DNA from: Acidaminococcaceae bacterium
Lineage (GTDB): Bacteria > Bacillota > Negativicutes > Acidaminococcales > Acidaminococcaceae
DNA length: 8,186 nt
Reading direction: 5' to 3'
NCBI GenBank assembly: GCA_028693975.1
Contig: JAQUUF010000043.1
Location: 1-8,186 of the forward strand
Position numbers and translations under genes: made by a program. Positions 6,312 to 8,186 of this stretch are shown one piece after another; the stretch's first letter is position 1; each line of letters begins with the position of its first letter. Under the pieces are notes generated by a model. The model searched no databases and was not told where the DNA came from. It saw only the letters and a list, made by a program, of their open reading frames with translations.

Positions 6312-7199
6312 ATGAAATTTAAAGATGAACAAATCAATACTTTGGTAGAAGCATTGCCTTATCTGCGTGAATTCAAGGATAAAACAGTAGTTGTTAAGTA
6401 TGGCGGCAATGCTATGCTTAATGATGATATTAAAAATAAAGTTTTGCAAGACATCGTCTTCCTGCGTTGTGCAGGCATGAAGCCAGTAGTTGTTCATGGT
6501 GGTGGCCCTGAGATTACTGCTATGTTGCAAAAAGCTGGCAAAAAAACTCAGTTTGTCAGTGGTTTGCGTGTCACCGATGCCGAGAGTGTTGGTTTGGCTG
6601 AGATGGCATTGGTAGGCAAAATTAATACGGATTTGGTTGCTCGTTTGAATGTTTTGGGCGGTCGTGCCGTAGGGCTTAATGGTAAAGATGCCGGCTTGAT
6701 TCAAGCTAAGAAGCATTTGGCTGATGTTTATGAGAATGGCGAAGTTAATTTGGTCGATATTGGTTTTGTAGGAAATGTGGAAAAAATTAACACTGAGCTA
6801 ATTAATGTTTTGTTAGATAACGATTTTATCCCCGTTATTGCACCCACTGGTGTTGGCCCTTCCGGTGAAACTTATAATATTAACGCTGATTCTGTGGCTG
6901 GCGAAATTGCTGGTGCGCTTAAGGCCGAGAAGCTTTTGGTGTTGACAGATGTGAAGGGCATTTATTCCGATTATCGTGATGAAGGAACATTCATCTCTAC
7001 TTTGACTTTTGAAAAAGCACAAGAACTTATCGTGCGCGGCAATATTGATGGCGGTATGATTCCCAAGGTTAAGGCTTGTATTACCGCTTTGTCCGGGGGC
7101 GCTCGCAAGGCTCATATTATTGATGGACGCGCTGAGCATACTATCTTGGCAGAAATTTTCAAAGACGAGGGTGTAGGCACAGAGGTAGTAAAAGCATAA
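6312..7199 (+). CDS. argB: N-acetylglutamate kinase, probably arginine-inhibited type
   Basis: ATP-dependent phosphorylation of N-acetylglutamate, the committed and usually controlled step of the acetyl-cycle pathway. It has 295 residues. Amino acid kinase fold landmarks are TVVVKYGGNAM with Lys29, VVVHGGGPEI (59-68), the substrate arginine in SGLRVTD (Arg86), NINADSVAGEI (189-199), LLVLTDVKGI (208-217) and GGMIPKVKACI (247-257) with catalytic Lys252. Before the kinase core there are about 24 extra residues (INTLVEALPYLREFKDK), the N-terminal helix found in hexameric arginine-sensitive NAG kinases and absent from the arginine-insensitive E. coli enzyme. The C-terminal GVGT close to the end also fits the sensitive group. 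It is the third gene of the operon, 12 nt after argJ. Confidence 0.97.
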   Translation: MKFKDEQINTLVEALPYLREFKDKTVVVKYGGNAMLNDDIKNKVLQDIVFLRCAGMKPVVVHGGGPEITAMLQKAGKKTQFVSGLRVTDAESVGLAEMALVGKINTDLVARLNVLGGRAVGLNGKDAGLIQAKKHLADVYENGEVNLVDIGFVGNVEKINTELINVLLDNDFIPVIAPTGVGPSGETYNINADSVAGEIAGALKAEKLLVLTDVKGIYSDYRDEGTFISTLTFEKAQELIVRGNIDGGMIPKVKACITALSGGARKAHIIDGRAEHTILAEIFKDEGVGTEVVKA

Positions 7200-7230
7200 T
7201 AGTATATTTATTATAAAGAGGGGATATTTG

Positions 7231-8186
7231 ATGAATACACAAGAGATTATTGCTCAAACAGAGCAATATTATCTACCGGTGTTTGGCCGGTATCAGGTGG
7301 CCCTAGACCATGGTAAGGGCTGCATGTTGTATGATGTGGACGGTAAAAGTTATGTAGACTTTTTGGCAGGTATTGCTGTTAATGCGTTAGGACATGCTCA
7401 TCCTGCCTTGGTGCAAGCAATTAGTGAGCAAGCTGGCAAGTTAATGCACTGTTCTTGTATGTACTATACCGAAATTCAAGCTAAGGCAGTTAAGCTTATT
7501 AGTGAGGTTAGTGGCTTCGAGAAAGTCTTTCTTTGCAACTGTGGCGCCGAGGCTAATGAGGGTGCTTTGAAATTAGCTCTGAAGTACGGCGTAAGTAAAA
7601 GGCCTACAAAATATAAGATTCTTAGTGCGGAAGCGTCTTTTCACGGACGCACATTGAACACAGTGGCGGCGACAGGACAACCTCATTATAATCAAGGCTA
7701 TGGTCCGTTACCTGCCGGGCATGACTGGGTGCCCTACAATGATTTGGCAGCACTAGAAGCCAAGATGGACGAGGATGTTTGCGCCGTTATCTTGGAGCCT
7801 ATTCAAGGTGAAGGCGGTGTTCATGTGCCGACGCAAGAATATTTGCAAGGTGTACGGGCTCTGTGCGATAAATATGATGCACTTTTAATTTTTGACGAAA
7901 TCCAAACTGGTGTCGGACGTACCGGCAAATGGTTTGCTTATATGCATAGTGGTGTGAAGCCAGATGTAATGACGATGGCCAAAGGTATTGGCGGCGGTTT
8001 CCCCATGGCTGCGTTTGTGGTAGACGCTAAATGCACTCATGTTTTTGCCAAGGGTGACCATGGCGGCACTTTTGGTGGTAATCCATTAGCTTGTGCAGCC
8101 TCGTTTGCTACTTTGACAACTATCCAGCAGGATAACTTAGTGGAGAATGCAGCAAAGCAAGGGGAATACTTCAAAGCTAAGTTGCA
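7231..8186 (+). CDS. argD: Acetylornithine aminotransferase (3' end outside window)
   Basis: PLP-dependent class III aminotransferase that converts N-acetylglutamate semialdehyde to N-acetylornithine with glutamate as donor. The frame is open to the right edge: 318 residues are visible of about 390-400, so the C-terminal fifth is missing. Landmarks are YDVDGKSYVDFLAGIAVNALGH cut into its usual blocks (33-54), the phosphate-binding CGAEANEGALKLA, SFHGRT, EPIQGEGGV, the cofactor Asp in LIFDEIQTGVGRTG, the PLP-lysine in MAKGIGGGFP (Lys251), and GGTFGGNPLACA. The residue before GAEAN is Cys (NCGAEAN) where Ser is common. The ATG at 7231 is preceded by AAAGAGGGG (7215-7223) at 7 nt. It lies 31 nt after argB with no terminator between them, so it is the fourth gene of the operon. 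Some ArgD enzymes also act in the lysine succinylase branch, but DapL nearby makes that unnecessary here. Confidence 0.95.
   Translation, partial: MNTQEIIAQTEQYYLPVFGRYQVALDHGKGCMLYDVDGKSYVDFLAGIAVNALGHAHPALVQAISEQAGKLMHCSCMYYTEIQAKAVKLISEVSGFEKVFLCNCGAEANEGALKLALKYGVSKRPTKYKILSAEASFHGRTLNTVAATGQPHYNQGYGPLPAGHDWVPYNDLAALEAKMDEDVCAVILEPIQGEGGVHVPTQEYLQGVRALCDKYDALLIFDEIQTGVGRTGKWFAYMHSGVKPDVMTMAKGIGGGFPMAAFVVDAKCTHVFAKGDHGGTFGGNPLACAASFATLTTIQQDNLVENAAKQGEYFKAKL

Noticed and set aside
6168..6716. 182-codon minus-strand open frame over the argJ/argB junction
   Set aside because: It overlaps two clearly real genes and their ribosome binding site, and the translation shows no domain or plausible start context.
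1..8186. Mobile element, phage, CRISPR, toxin-antitoxin or defence system
   Set aside because: No transposase, integrase, direct-repeat array or terminal inverted repeats were seen; every gene but one has a clear housekeeping or transport family.

Overview
The window looks like a chromosomal, housekeeping stretch from a low-to-moderate GC Firmicutes-type bacterium. Evidence for this is the strong AGGAGG-type Shine-Dalgarno sites, GTG starts, simple intrinsic terminators, a DapL-type lysine/DAP route and an argC-argJ-argB-argD cluster. A Negativicutes or clostridial relative is my best guess from the overall feel of the proteins, but no 16S or other decisive marker is present. I see no mobile element, CRISPR array, tRNA, rRNA or prophage gene.

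Layout. (1) Positions 1-673 hold the C-terminal half of LL-diaminopimelate aminotransferase (dapL), cut by the left edge. (2) An extended -10 promoter near 700 drives a 147-residue exported protein of unknown function (741-1184), closed by a strong intrinsic terminator (1195-1235). (3) A SulP-family anion transporter with a C-terminal STAS domain follows (1280-2944). (4) A long two-part hairpin (2953-3018) with a T-run on both strands separates it from a convergent gene. That gene, on the minus strand (3023-3802), encodes a membrane-anchored monofunctional peptidoglycan glycosyltransferase (GT51). (5) A very AT-rich divergent intergenic region of 239 bp (3803-4041) follows. (6) The arginine operon argC-argJ-argB-argD runs to the right edge, where argD is cut.

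How it works together. The arg genes encode four consecutive steps from N-acetylglutamate towards ornithine: ArgB kinase, ArgC reductase, ArgD aminotransferase, and ArgJ, which transfers the acetyl group back to glutamate. Gene spacing is tight (17, 12 and 31 nt) and each gene has its own strong ribosome binding site, so one transcript is likely. Upstream of argC two ARG-box-like palindromes lie with centres 21 bp apart, and the second covers the -35 element, which is the classical layout for ArgR/AhrC repression. ArgB carries the N-terminal helix seen in arginine-inhibited hexameric NAG kinases, so the pathway is probably controlled both at transcription and by feedback. DapL supplies meso-DAP precursor and the GT51 enzyme polymerises glycan strands, so both relate to the cell wall, but they are not in one operon.

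No undescribed system stands out. The observations most worth checking are the ArgR operator and its possible double role for the divergent GT51 gene, the unusual residues in DapL, and the small exported protein.
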